DNA from: Datisca glomerata
Taxonomy: Eukaryota > Streptophyta > Magnoliopsida > Cucurbitales > Datiscaceae
Direction: 5' to 3'
DNA: 64,000 nucleotides
Assembly (NCBI GenBank): GCA_003255025.1
Contig: QANY01007889.1
Coordinates: 1,577,911 to 1,641,910 of the forward strand
Under the pieces are notes generated by a model that did not search any database, was not told where the DNA came from, and saw nothing but the letters and a program-made list of their open reading frames with translations. The position numbers and the translations under genes are program-made. Of the stretch, positions 46,736 through 58,597 are shown piece after piece. Every line of letters begins with the position of its first letter. The stretch's first letter is position 1.

Positions 46736-48060
46736 ATGGTGAACACAAGAGTAAATCCAAGACAAAACGACAACCCTAAGGATGCATCAGTTGGTAATCC
46801 CGCTAGAAACCTGACAGAAGCAGCGAGGGAGCAGAGCCAGATTCACATAGCTCCACTAGCAAATCCGGTAGTCCACAACCACATAATGACACTGATCTAA
46901 CCATCATTCTCTTATTGAAAAAGGTGGAGCGCATTACCAAAGAAATTGCTGACCTCAAGAAGGGAGGTAGATATGAAGAGAGGATTGGGAGAAGAAGAGA
47001 ACGTACTCCCCGTCATCGGGCTGTGCGCGGATGTGACAAAGAAGAAATGCGCATCCCTAGCCCAGCACTAGATTACTCAGATCAAGAAGGAGGGGATCAG
47101 AGTTGGAATGCACCTCACATACCTGAAGGAAGAGGGGAGCCACATGGTGAGGTCAGGGAGGACTCTCATCACTCGTGTCATTCCCATCACCATTCTCGTC
47201 TGACCAAAAGGGTTCATGATGAAGCTGATAGCCAAAGGTCAAAGTGTCATGAGGACGAGCATGGATGCGATCGGGATGCAGATGAGATTGTTGAGCAAAT
47301 CAAAGATTTTCATTTGAGAGTCACACATTTGGACATGAAGGACAAAGGGAAGAGCAGAGCCTCAGCCACAGTATAGTACGTGGTCTGACGCAGTCGCCTT
47401 TCGTGGTGGGAATCACATCGATGACAGCACCAAAGAGGTTCACCGACGCTGAAATTTGAAATGTATGATGGTACATCTAGTCCTAGTGATCATATTTTGC
47501 TTTATAAGAAGGTGATGTCGGGAGCATGCATTCCAGAGGACAAGATAGAGGGAATGTTATGCCTATAATTCGCTTCAAGTCTGAAAGGAGCCGCCATTAC
47601 ATGGTTCAGGAGCCTGGAACCCCGTTCCATATACTCATTCTCTCACTTGGCTACGCTCTTCATAGATCAATTTGAGAGTAACAAAAGAATGATTAAAGAA
47701 GCACTTGACCTTTTTACCGTAGTCCAGAAGAAGGATGAGCCCCTGAGGGAATACATTCGAAGATTCAATAGCGAGAAGATTGGCATTATCAGATGCGATG
47801 AGGCTGTGGCCGCAACCGCATTCATAAACAATCCAGTGGAAGGCACAGACGTGTTCTAATATTTACACTGAAAAGACCCAAGATCCTATCAGAATGTCTT
47901 AGCAAAGCCAACGAATTTGTCTTGTTGGATGAAGAGATGGGAAAGAAGAGAGGCAAAAGGAGTACACGAGAGAGCCCTCATGTCAGAAGAGAAGATAGAG
48001 ATTGAACTGAAAGGTCTGACCGAAGAACGAATGAAAATGGTCGCAGGAGAAGCTCAGTGT
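46736..48060 (+). pseudogene. Gypsy (Tat-like) gag
   Basis: It starts MVNTRVNPRQNDNPKDASVG and continues through KVERITKEIADLKKG and an Arg/Glu/His-rich stretch (46,915-47,376). The retrotransposon gag core is FEMYDGTSSPSDHILLYKK, GAAITWFRSLEPRSI, LATLFIDQFESNKRM and QKKDEPLREYIRRFN (to 47,859). At least four frame breaks separate the blocks. No CCHC knuckle was found before homology ends near 48,060. Confidence 0.85.
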
Positions 48061-48159
48061 TGCAGATAGGTTAGGCCCAAGAGTCATCCCACAAATCAAC
48101 CTTCCTCTATTGAAAGTGAGTCTGAAAGAGCTAGTTTACCAAGTCCAAGGCAAGGACCT

Positions 48160-48672
48160 CCTCTCTCAACCTCCGGCTTTCAGCTTCATCATGAACCCTT
48201 TTGGTCTGACGGGAGTGGTAATGGGAATGACGCGAGTGATGAGAGTCCTCCTTGATCTCACCACGCGACTCCCCTCTTCCTTCGGGTATGCGAGGTGCAT
48301 TTCAGCTCTGATCCCCTCCTTCTTGAGTCGAGCGATCTAGTGCTGGGCTAGGGCTGGCCTTTCTTCCTTATCATGCCCGCACACAGCCTGGCGGTGTGTA
48401 GTGCTTTCTATTCTTCTCCCAATCCTCTCTTCATCTCTACCTCACTTCTTAAGGTCGGTGATTTCCTTGGTGAGGCGCTCCACTTTTTCCAACAAGAGAA
48501 TGTCAGTTGGATCAGTGTCATTATGTGGTTGTGGACCCGCCGGATTTTCTATTGGAGTTATGTGAATCTGGCTTTGCTCCCTGGCTGCTTTTGTCAGGTT
48601 TCTAGCGAGATTATCGACCGATGCGTCTTTAGGATGGTCGTTTTGTCCCAGATTTGCTCTTCTGTTCACCAT
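48160..48672 (-). pseudogene. Second gypsy gag start, inverted
   Basis: On -, MVNRRANLGQNDHPKDASVD and KVERLTKEITDLKK correspond to the gag at 46,736, and the nucleotide match continues to about 48,160 (same Arg/Glu/His-rich text). The two gags face each other across about 50-100 bp of unmatched sequence. The retrotransposon gag core is missing from this copy. Confidence 0.83.
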
Positions 48673-48716
48673 TGCGATAGCAAATTTGATTTTTTAGCTT
48701 CAAGGAAGATCTTCAA

Positions 48717-48739
48717 CTTCCCCACAGATGGCGCCAAAC
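48717..48739 (-). promoter_or_regulatory. Gypsy primer-binding site, inverted copy
   Basis: On -, GTTTGGCGCCATCTGTGGGG follows the LTR end CATCTACA. It has one mismatch to the copy at 46,668 within the conserved part. Confidence 0.72.
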
Positions 48740-48949
48740 TGTAGATGCTCGAAATCTACCATCAGATCAAATTACAACACGTCACCGATGAACTCACTAA
48801 TTTGTAAAATAATGAAACGATGAAGGATTATCTCGACATTGGTGTGGAGTCTAGCCTAATACACTCTGATGCTCAAGTCAGTAATGTGTATTTAGAATTG
48901 TATTATCGAGAGTTGAGAGAATGCATACCGTTTTTGTGAGGGGTCAAAC
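48740..48949 (-). repeat. LTR end (R-U5 part) of the inverted gypsy copy
   Basis: On -, it runs from CCCCTCACAAAAACGGTATG to GAGCATCTACA and aligns with 46,450-46,667 in reverse. It is cut off at 48,949 by the start of another LTR. Confidence 0.65.
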
Positions 48950-49620
48950 TATAGGGGAGGAAAAATACTCGGGCTAAGACCCACTCAATAATATTTTCGA
49001 GCAAGGCTCAATACTTTCATTCTAGGGGAGGCCCACATTAAGTCCAAACTGATGACTCCTCCATGACCGAGGTCACCATGATGTCCGAAACACCATCCAC
49101 AAACACTCTGAGGTCACGTGGATGACCGAGGTCCTTTCATACCTAGGATTGCGATTACTCGAGATAGCCGAGATCATTTCTCCGATATAATAAAAATATG
49201 ATAATCAGTCATACAAGAGAATGATAGGTACACAATACCTCTATAAGGAAATCTCAAATATTGTTAAAGATGATAAAATGATAACCAAAATATCCTGATT
49301 AGGGGAATATTCTCTATAAATATCTTCATTCTTTATCAAAATGAGAAGGAAAATACATTGAACCAGGATGCTTGACTGATACAGAAATAATTATGAATAT
49401 ATGATGATCCCCATTAAATGGTAAGCAATTTTTATATTGTTAATATTATTTTAAACACTCTATTGACTTGATCGTCAGAGTGCATTAGATAGGGCATCCT
49501 CAGTGCCTCACCTACTGTTTTCACGATCGTTCTTGATTTTTGTAGACCTCTAGACGAATCACCGAGCAGCGCGTGATAATCCTCTCGACAGTTGATGCGA
49601 GCACATTTTTGGCATCAACA
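48950..49620 (+). repeat. Gypsy LTR, copy D, on +
   Basis: It spans 671 bp, from TATAGGGGAGGAAAAATACT to TTTTTGGCATCAACA, the same family as 27,682, 33,122 and 33,889 but opposite strand. A purine-rich GAGGGGTCAAAC precedes it. The flanking pentamers (CAAAC, ATTTC) do not match. It is a solo LTR or the 3' LTR of a rearranged element. Confidence 0.78.
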
Positions 49621-50030
49621 ATTTCCAATTCTTCGTTATTAACTGAACTTCGAGTGAGAAAATTAAGATTATGTTGGAGGTGATTTTTTTATTATTTTCA
49701 GTTATGTTATATATTATTAACTATCTTAGTCCTTCACTAATGAATAAAAAATTTGAATTACTCTGCTAAACGGGTTTTAGCTTTTTGTTTGGACGATTCT
49801 CAAGAGCTATATGCCAATTTTCAAATTAATTCCCGTAGCAACAAAAACCCAATAAATAGATTACTTTACTAGAATTGTTTTGGAATTGATAACTGAATGA
49901 CAATGAAAATACTAAGTAGAGTATTTTTAAAAAAAATAGAACTATTGAAATAATTATCATATGATAAATTAATTATTTGATTACAATTCTTTAAATCTAT
50001 ATGGATTTATCAATTCAGCTGTTACCGAAT
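49621..50030. other. AT-rich spacer, no gene seen
   Basis: This is ordinary-looking AT-rich DNA between the gypsy LTR and the pararetroviral block. No repeat or coding signal was recognised. Confidence 0.35.
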
Positions 50031-50033
50031 AGC

Positions 50034-50978
50034 TGAACAAGATAGGTATAAAACTGCCTTTACTGTATCCTTTGGCCATTACGAATGGAATGTTTTGCTA
50101 TTCGCTGTGAAAAATGGCCCATCTGAATTTCAACATATTATGAATGATATATTTAATGCATTGATGATATCTTAATTTTCTCATCATCCATAGACCAACA
50201 TGTTAAACATCTTCATATTTTTAAGAATGTTATTATCAAAAATGGATTAGTGTTATCTGCCAGTAAAATGAAATTATTTCAAACAACTGTAAGATTCTTA
50301 GGCCATAACATTTCTCATGACACTATCATTCCTATTAACTGTAGCATTGATTTTGCATCTAAATTTCCAAATGAAATCAAGGATAAAACCTAATTACAAA
50401 GAATTTTAGGCAGTTTAAATTATATCCGTGATTTTTATCCACAATTAGCTCGGGATACTGCTCTTCTGAATAAGAGACTTTAGAAGACCCCGATTCCTTG
50501 GACACCAAATCTGACATTAGATGTGCAAAACATTAAAGCTAAAATTAAACAATTGCACTGCTTAGCTTTACCAAAATAGTAGAAACGGATGCCTCCAATC
50601 TAGGCTATGGAGGTATTTTAAAATAGTTAAATCCTCATAAACAGAAGGAAGAATTACTCAAATTCACCTCTGGTACTTGAAAAGAACCATCAAAGAATTA
50701 TCTTACGATTAAACAAGAATGTTTAGTAATAGTAAATGTGTACTGAAGTTTCAAGATGATTTATTAAATCAACATTTTCTTATCCGCGTTGATTGCTCTG
50801 CAACTAAACAGATTTTCAAAAAAGATGTTCAAAATCTTACATCTAAACAGATATTTGCATCATGGCAGAGTATCTTATCCGTTTTTGACTTTGATATTCA
50901 ATATATTAAAGGTGCATAGAATTATCTTCCTGATTTTTTAACCCGTGAATATTTACAGGGGCAAAGCTCAAATAAGTA
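50034..50978 (+). pseudogene. Endogenous Caulimoviridae reverse transcriptase / RNase H
   Basis: RT motifs YKTAFTVSFGHYEWN and FQHIMNDIFN, then IDDILIFSSS (the catalytic Asp pair survives, but the segment just before it is deleted), are followed by FLGHNISHDT. RNase H motifs are ETDASNLGYGG, RVDCSATKQIF, FDFDIQYIKGA and the typical end LPDFLTREYLQG. These are pararetrovirus rather than LTR-retrotransposon signatures, and no integrase follows. Frameshifts and stops occur about every 50-150 bp, so it is dead. The N-terminal RT and protease are missing. Confidence 0.85.
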
Positions 50979-52291
50979 ACCGAGGAATATGCCGTAACTC
51001 TCGTGGGCACGACAGAGGCATAACAAATCTACAACAACTAAATGATGAAATATTTTGGCCATCCGAATTTTCAAGTGTGCAAAAGGTCACGCAAAAGAGT
51101 GCAAAAGAAGTCCTCTTAGCACCTGGACGGTATATACTTAACTGAATACATGAGGAAATCATTCCCGATTGAAACCAATGATGAGAAATGGATGGAAAAT
51201 CCATGGGTGATGAAAAACCGTTATCTCTCCACCCAACAGTATCCTACCAGGTTCGAGCACTATAGGTATATTTACAAAACTATAGTCGTTCAATATGGAA
51301 ATCCATCATACTTTTCATGATGCTAACTGTAACACCATCCCTATTGCATTCAATAAGGCTGTGATCTGTAATTTTATCTCAATTAATCAATGGGGTCTCC
51401 ATCCCCATACTACATGTATTCTGGACATCCATAAAAAACTGTAAAATACAGTTACTGAGATTATATGGAGTCCTTCACCAATGTCTTTTATTATCAAAAT
51501 CCAATTCATAATCACACCTGGTTTATTCATATTTATCCAGAAGTGTTATCCTCCAATCTTCCAAATTGGTTCCTTCAATGGTGGGATACCTTTGGAATTA
51601 CTTTCGAGACATTACCCGAAATAATTCAAACTGAATTTAGGGAATGACATTGTCAATATTCCCTACTGAATAAAAATTTTACCGTATCAAAATCATTAAT
51701 TCATTTCATTATCCGCTTTACCATCCCATGGATATGGAAATGAGATCTCAAGTGTGATTACCAGAATGGTATACCTGTACTTAAACATATTTTCTTCACA
51801 AAATGATGGGATAAATGTATGAACCCCCACTTAACTGAATTAATTAAGACTATTAAAAGCCAAGCACAAGCCTACTAGGAAGCAGTCCCTAAGGCTTTAC
51901 CAGCACCCACGGGCAATCCATTCCTAAATGCCCAAAACCTTATCAAACAACAATTTCCTCACATTAGTGGCAAAGACTTAGCCATTAAAACAATGGACTT
52001 TGTCAAAAATCAGTTTCTTCATGTGTTCGGATATGATTCCTCCTCCATGGCCATTTAGCTCGCACCAGAGTCCAAAGTCAACAGACCCCAGCTGATCTCA
52101 GTGTTGATCTCACCATTGATAATGCCTTCAGCATCTTAGGCGATGATAGTCAAGACCCAAATGATGATCTGCCAGATCTTCTTGAAGCAGACCCACCTGA
52201 GCCTACAATTGCTGCCTTTTGGGAGTCCTTAACCTCCATTATCTCAGAACAACTAGATAAAGACAAAAAGGGAAAAAACAAGATGCTTTAA
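50972..52291 (+). pseudogene. Pararetroviral ORF downstream of RT, function unknown
   Basis: It starts directly at the RT stop. The initiator appears as ATA here but as ATG in the inverted copy at 56,599. The predicted start is Arg/Gly/Ser-rich, then comes an aromatic-rich central part (WDTFGITFETLPE, IPWIW, a WWDK-like motif with its first Trp as a stop). The C-terminal part is acidic then Lys-rich (DKDKKGKNKML) and ends at 52,291. Florendovirus-type genomes can carry an extra ORF after RT; assignment to that class is from memory and unproven. Many stops. Confidence 0.55.
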
Positions 52292-52570
52292 TCTCCCACT
52301 ACCAGACACATACTCCCTTGATGTGCGAAGCAAAACGTTTAGTTGACGGCAGCTAGTGAAACATCAAAAGAGTTGGACGAATGCTGACTAGCTACAGCTG
52401 TCACTCAACGACAGAAGCAGACAAATATACTTTTTCCACAGTAGATTCCCACTCCATGAAAAGTAAGTCTGGACGTTTTCAATTCATCCACGCCACTTTG
52501 TAACATAATTATGTTCAATAATTGTGTTGTACCATAGTTACTTTTCTAGACTCTAGTTAAGTTTCCCATC

Positions 52571-52580
52571 TATAAAAAGG
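52571..52580 (+). promoter_or_regulatory. Candidate pararetroviral pregenomic promoter (TATA box)
   Basis: TATAAAAAGG lies about 280 bp past the end of the last viral ORF, with TGACG-like motifs upstream (TTGACGGC near 52,340; CTCAACGACAG near 52,420) and a pyrimidine-rich leader downstream (52,680-52,780). Position and sequence fit the 35S-type promoter of the family. Confidence 0.55.
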
Positions 52581-54069
52581 GAGCCTTACCATTGTTGAGT
52601 AACAAGTTATTTCTTCTGCAAACTTAGTATGTAATTAAGCTATCATGTGTTGAGAATACAATACTTTATAGTTCCTTTACACACTCTCTCTAAACCTCTC
52701 TCTCCTCGTTTATTGCATCTATTGCATTCTTGCTCACAACTACAAGTAATTACACTTGCTGCTCTCAGGAGCTCCAGTGCTCCCTAACTGTAAGTTTTCT
52801 CTTTAATTTCAACAATAGCTGTTCATAAGACCATGTAGTACTACTTAGAGATTAACCTGATTGTTTTTTTCGTACTACTTAGAGATTATATTTTGAATTG
52901 TGTGCAGGAACATAACAAAACGTGAGAATTGAAAAAAGATTCTTTAGAGTCTCTCGCCTTTCAAATTTTCAGTCAGATTCATGGGGATCGCAGCGTCTCA
53001 AATCTGCCAAGGTGAGCTGAATCTGCTCAAGTTGATCTTAAGATGACTACTGGTGCTCCCACAGTGATATCTAGAGTAATACAATAATTGGTCTAAAGTT
53101 CATCCCCAAAACTCTCTTTTAACCAATGTGTGTAGTAGTTCGAGCAGGATGTGTTAAATCGCCAATTACCTTACTGTTGGGTCAAGGCTAACGTATATAT
53201 TAATTAATTCTTTAACACAAAATGAGAGTAAGTTTAGAAATTTTGTCTACAACCTCTGTGATTGTTTAGCAAGGGCATAAGATCCGCTTTCATTTATATA
53301 TATATATATATTGATGTTTAAGGATTCACCTAAAAAGTAGTGCCAAAATAGTTTAATATCCCAAACCTTAATCACTAATAATAATCTTAATTAAAAGATG
53401 TTTTATTAATCGAAAAATATAATATCCTAAGTAATTGGTGAGCAGTTTAATTGAATTACTTTTTGTGGTAGCTACTCTTATTTACTTGTCAGATAATACC
53501 ATAAGTTATAATGAAATTATCAAGTTTTTTTAATGTGATTTATAATATTTAAATTGAAACTTAATCTAAAATTCAGTTAATGTAGTACTACTATTCAACT
53601 TTACAAAATACCACAGTAGTTGAATGAACTTGAAACCACTGCAAGACACTAATTGACATTTTAAAATCAATTCAATGTTGTTATTATTTGCAAAACGATT
53701 ATATTATGGATTTTGATTGGTGCAATAATAAACGTGAAAACTGTAACCTAATTTGAGAGCTTTAAAATAAATCTATTTAATATTATAATTCACACGTTCA
53801 TGGTGGTGCTTCAGGATTTCAATGCACTGCAGGTTGCCAGTGAACCACTGTCATCCCATCTTGAGTGAGTGAAGTTATTATAATCTGATTTTTCATTAAT
53901 AAAGTAATATGATAATCAACGTCCCAAGAAAAGGTAGTCACATTACTTCGTTTCCTAAGCAATTATAGTGTCGTAGTTACAATTGTAGTCTACCTAAGTG
54001 AATAATTCTTGTGATTAATGTCAAAATCATTATAACATGCAATTGGATAAATGTCGAGACTTACACTAA
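52581..54069. other. Pararetroviral leader, then AT-rich spacer
   Basis: The first about 500 bp look like viral leader and contain a weak initiator-Met primer-site relic (TGATATCTAGAGT, 53,065-53,077, one insertion and several mismatches). From about 53,100 to 54,069 there is AT-rich DNA with a (TA)n run near 53,300 and no viral coding. The movement-protein region expected here on + is absent. Confidence 0.4.
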
Positions 54070-56296
54070 CAGCTGAAAGGAATTCACATCAGCGACAACT
54101 AGATCTCCTATGGTATTTATGAATTCATCATTAACAGAAGGCCAACTAGTCCAACCGCCAGTGACATGCAATTCAATATTTAAATGGATTTTACACCTAA
54201 TAGTGTATTAAGACAAAGTTTTCACCAGGACTTTATACAACTGAAATATAAGGATTTTAGGGATTGATATTTTGCTAACCATAATCCTTAACAACTCTTA
54301 GATCTAAAAAATCTCTATTATTTTCAATTAGAACAGGAATAACGCATTCAGTTTTTCTTTGAATGGTATTATCAGCTCACCTTAAGAGTCAAAATAAAAT
54401 ATGACCAACAGTTACAAGTTCTGTCGAATATATAGAAAACGTGGATTACTACTAGTGGTAGAACCTACCAAGCAATACATCCACCACCATTATCCTTAGA
54501 GTTGGCTCTAGGAAATGAAAATCAGAAACCATTAGTCATAAATCCCTATACTGAACTACAAGAAAAGACTAATCATCAAGTTCCTGTGAAGGTAAATGAT
54601 ATTCTACCCTTAACTAAACAAAATAATTATACCAACATCTTCCTTCAAACTGTAGGAACACAGTTAATTAGGATTGAGGATCAAGTTTCTCAAATCCAAG
54701 AGACACAAACTAAAACTCATCCACCAGAAAAACAAAAACTTACTATAGAACCTGTAACTCTCAAATCTCCTCTAGATGTCCAAAATTTCAAATTAAAATC
54801 TAGTAAGAAGGAGGAAGACTTTAATAAAACCATTATGGGAAAAATAAAAAATCTGAAGATCTCCACATCTGATAAAAGTTCTACACCTGAAACTTCTTCA
54901 GGACAGCTGAACATGATGAATCAGGATGATTCACCCAATCCTGATGACAAAACAGAATATCAGGTCTTTGAGACCATTCATCAAATGATCATGTACTCTG
55001 TTATATGTAAACAAAATGAGAATACAGATTACCAGGTCTGTAGGTTCCTGGTCAATGGATTCACAGGAACTCTCAAAGGCAGGTGGGACAACTGTCTCAC
55101 TGAAAGTCAAAGCCAAGAAATTTTAAACTCTTTTAAAATTAATATTGACCCAATCACTGGTACCCAAACTAGAATAGAAAATGCATGTTACATCCTGGCC
55201 CAATCCATTATCCACCACTTCCTTGGCCCAATAATTGTCAATACAGATCGACATAGAGAACTTCTCCAAAATCTGAGATGCCCCTCTCTCACCCACTTCA
55301 GGTGGTACAATGACGTCTTTTTTATAAAAGTCATGCAGAGAAGTGATGCAAACAGTGACCATTGGAAGACAAAGTTCATTGATAGCTTTCCTAGTCTATT
55401 TGTTGAACGAGTGACAACTAAACTCTGAGATAAGCATGATCAAATGGATATTCCATATGATCAATATACTTATGGACATCTCATTCCCCTAGTCATATAA
55501 GAATGTCTCGGATTATGCAATGATATGAAATTACAACATATGATGAAAAGTCAAAATCTTGAGAACAGAAAAGAACTAAGTGAATTCTGTAATCACCTAT
55601 GATACTAAAATTCAATATCCTTCCTCATCTAAACCCTATAGGACTTCCTCTAAGCCCTATAAACCGCACAAAAAATACTTTTCTAAAAAGAAATTTAAAC
55701 ATAAAGAGTCGAAACATAGATCTTAACCACATCAGAAATCTCATAATAGCAAAGTCAAAACCATCTGCTATAAGTGTGGCTTACCAGGACATTTTGCTAA
55801 CAAATGCCGATCTAAATTCAAGAAGAAACTTCATGAATTATCTCTCGATGAAGAGACGCAACAGAAAAACCTGAGCTGCCTCTCTGAAGACAGTTCTACT
55901 ACCAGTTCCAATGATGACGTTGCATATATTTCTGCATCTGAGTTTGACTCATCTGCCACATCTGAACAACCAGATCAATCTTGTTGCAGCTCTAAAACTT
56001 GCAATGCCATAAGAGGAACCAACTATTGGAAGGCAATAGTTGAAATGAATGGGTTAGATCTTAATGGACCAGGTCTTAATGTCTTAACTGATACCCAACG
56101 ATCTATTCTTGCCACAGCAGATCAAATAATTGATCTAAAGATGAAGCTCAAGTTTTTAGAAACTTGTTATAAGGAATATTCCACTCCTGAGACAAGACCC
56201 GTAGTAAATTACAGTATGAAAGAATTGTTAAACCATATTCAACAGGATTATGTACCGCACAAACCTGTTACCATTTCTGATATCTATAGTTTCGTA
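54070..56296 (+). pseudogene. Endogenous Caulimoviridae coat-protein region with zinc knuckle
   Basis: Broken frames at 54,070-54,500 lead into a 308-codon open stretch (54,502-55,428), the longest in the window. Downstream, a basic Lys/Ser-rich segment ends in the knuckle CYKCGLPGHFANKC (about 55,765-55,806), followed by an acidic, Ser-rich segment (DSSTTSSNDDV). Basic domain plus CX2CX4HX4C plus acidic tail is the layout of caulimovirid capsid proteins. Breaks lie near 55,430-55,620 and 55,720. At about 56,291-56,296 (CTATAG) the homology switches to the inverted copy. Confidence 0.75.
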
Positions 56297-56599
56297 AATA
56301 TACCTGTAGTGGTCGAATCTAGTAGGATATTGTTGGGTGGAGAGGTAACGGTTTTTTATCTCCCATGGATTTTACATCCATTTCTCATCATCGGATTCAA
56401 TCATGAGTATGATTTTCTCATGTATTCGGCAAAGTATATACTGTTCAGGTGCTAAGAGGACTTCTTATGCACTCTTTTGCGTGGCCTCTTGCACACTTGG
56501 AAATTCGGATGGCCACAATATTCCATCATTCGATTGTTATAGATTTGTTCTGCCTCTGCCGCGCCCACGAGAGCTACGGCCTCTTCCTCGGTTACTCAT
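56297..56599 (-). pseudogene. Second copy of the pararetroviral downstream ORF (start only), inverted
   Basis: On -, the ATG at 56,599 overlaps the movement-protein stop as ATGA. The first about 300 bp match 50,972-51,297 on + closely (for example AAAGAGTGCATAAGAAGTCC against AAAGAGTGCAAAAGAAGTCC). Homology ends at TATAG, the breakpoint shared with the coat-protein block. Stops are present. Confidence 0.75.
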
Positions 56600-57644
56600 T
56601 TGAGTTTTGTGTTGATGTGAATTCCTCTAATCTGATCTTCTGGGAGAAAAGAATAGCCAGATTCTTCTGAACTTAGAGGGTCAGCGATGGATGACCTAGA
56701 GGATTTAGGTATTTCCACCTTATAGGGAGGAATACTACGAGTGCTTAGAATAGAAGGGCTTCTGGTCAGAGGTAGATGATGTTTCTGAAAACGAAGATAG
56801 ACATTTCCTCCTTGAGTTTGGATGAATTTTCCATGTGTCAGGAAAGGTACAACTTGAGGAATTTTCCATGTGTCAGGAAAGGTAATTTCAGACCAGGAGA
56901 TCATTCGAGGAATATCCACTTGGCTATTAAACAGATTCGTATCAATTAGGACTGTATGTCCTTGCTCACTTTACTTTCTGGTGTACGGGTTTAAGGTTGT
57001 CAAAACCTTAAGATGAATCCTAAATAAGATTGCAAAGGGAGAAGATCCTGGTAGATAATCATAGCCATGAGATTGAATTCGCAGTTCAAGTTGGCTAGAT
57101 TGTTGTTAGACAGCGCAATAGTTAAATTTTGATATATATTAAAATACATGGGTCCATAAGATAAACTAGTCTCTATGGCTCCCATAAAGGAAGCTTTCTA
57201 GTTCAGACACCTACCATATTTACGGGTGCACTGTATGTTGGTGTTCTGACCTAATAATGGCAAGGGTTTTAATGCAATTTGCACTAATCCTATATGCATA
57301 TATTTATATTTTTGCATGAATGGACATAAATCATGAATATGCAGTAGATAAATCACATCATCATTATGTTGTAAAGGAATAACATATTCAAAAGTTTTAA
57401 TTATTTTTCGGCTAGTGAAATTAAATGTTCCAATTTAATAAATTGTTTCGGGTTTCACCTTAGGTATAGTCCATTTATCTAAGGATTCTTTTACATCTTG
57501 ATATGCAATGAGTTTGATTACCTCATATGTGGATGCTATAGTATTAGCTAGGGATGTTACAGATGCAGAGCTGAGTTCAGACATGTGTGTGTGTCTAACC
57601 ATGTATGCATAACGTAAAGAGAATATAACCAGTACTATAACCAA
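56596..57644 (-). pseudogene. Endogenous Caulimoviridae movement-protein region
   Basis: On -, it starts just after a tRNA-Met primer site (MSELSSASVTSLANT) and continues through FTSRKIIKTFEYVIPLQHND, GLVQIALKPLPLLGQNTNIQ, GAIETSLSYGPMYFNIYQNL and PRMISWSEITFPDTW, the ordered landmarks of a caulimovirid 30K-type movement protein. It ends at 56,596. Stops and shifts occur near 57,430, 57,200 and 56,930. A 26-bp direct duplication (56,824 and 56,859, GAATTTTCCATGTGTCAGG) disturbs the C-terminal part. Confidence 0.78.
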
Positions 57645-57650
57645 TACTAT

Positions 57651-57667
57651 TCATGGCTCCGATACCA
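57651..57667 (-). promoter_or_regulatory. Pararetroviral primer-binding site (tRNA-Met type)
   Basis: On -, TGGTATCGGAGCCATGA differs by one base from TGGTATCAGAGCCATGA, the complement of plant initiator tRNA-Met. Its place a few bases before the movement-protein frame is as expected for the viral minus-strand DNA start. Confidence 0.85.
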
Positions 57668-58597
57668 ACTTCGGGTTAACCAACATGTACCCATCAAGTG
57701 AGGGGGCTAACCACTCCAGGTACAGTCAATTCAGCTAACAAAATAACTTACACTGGGCACGTCTGTCAACGTTTTATAGGGGGTTCTAACGCAATCTTTT
57801 TTGCTCAACGGATCTTACCCAGACGCGACTTGGGTGATGTCCCACTCAGTGTTCATTGATTTTTTTCTGAGCTTACTGTAATCTATAGTGAGTGCTTCCT
57901 CAGTCTTAGCTCGCAGAGAGGGCTTTCTTTAAACGAGGGGAAGGCCTTGTCAATTTATCGGCGATATGACATCTATTTTAAAAGTGTGAGAGATTGTCGG
58001 GGTCACATTTTGTCTTCTTTGAAAGATGGAAATGAAGTATCAACTCAATAATCATGGATAATGGTTCCGCGGCCTGTAACACATGGTTATCAAGCCGTGA
58101 TCCCTCGCCCCAGTCTCTAGATGAGAGGATTCCTTTCCACCGACACTTGATCCCCTTGGTTCAGACAACCACACAATGGAAGAAAGTTTTTTTGAGGGAT
58201 TGATATATGTTCATAACCGGACTTGATAAAAAAAGCTCGAACGGGAGGTCCCCAACTTCTGGGGTCTCATCCCCCATCTAGGATGATGGAGCTGGGTAAT
58301 TGCCAGAAAGCTGGTCCGATCGAGCTCGATCGAAGCAGCTTGTCTTGCTATAAGTCAGATTGTCGAAGGGATTATAACAACCAAACCAAAAACCGGAAGA
58401 GGGATGTGCCATTAACAGCTTAAATACTGCCTTACACATAATTTGATCATCGACAGGGCTGGTATAATCGTCAATCAGTTGGATTATCATTCCATTATGA
58501 GTTCTGGGGTGAAGGACTTCGGCCTCTTTTAAGCAGAAAGCATTCCAAGCTCTCTTCTATAAGAAGGAATCACTATCACGATAACCAATAACAAGGG
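57668..58597 (-). other. Probable pararetroviral leader, inverted copy
   Basis: This is non-coding sequence upstream (on -) of the primer site. A 70-codon open frame at 58,490-58,278 on - is unrecognised. No TATA box was identified, so the promoter of this copy may be lost at the plastid-DNA junction near 58,598. Confidence 0.4.

Noticed and set aside
53065..53077. Second tRNA-Met primer site for the plus-strand viral copy
   Set aside because: It needs an insertion plus mismatches to match; noted only as a possible relic within the leader.
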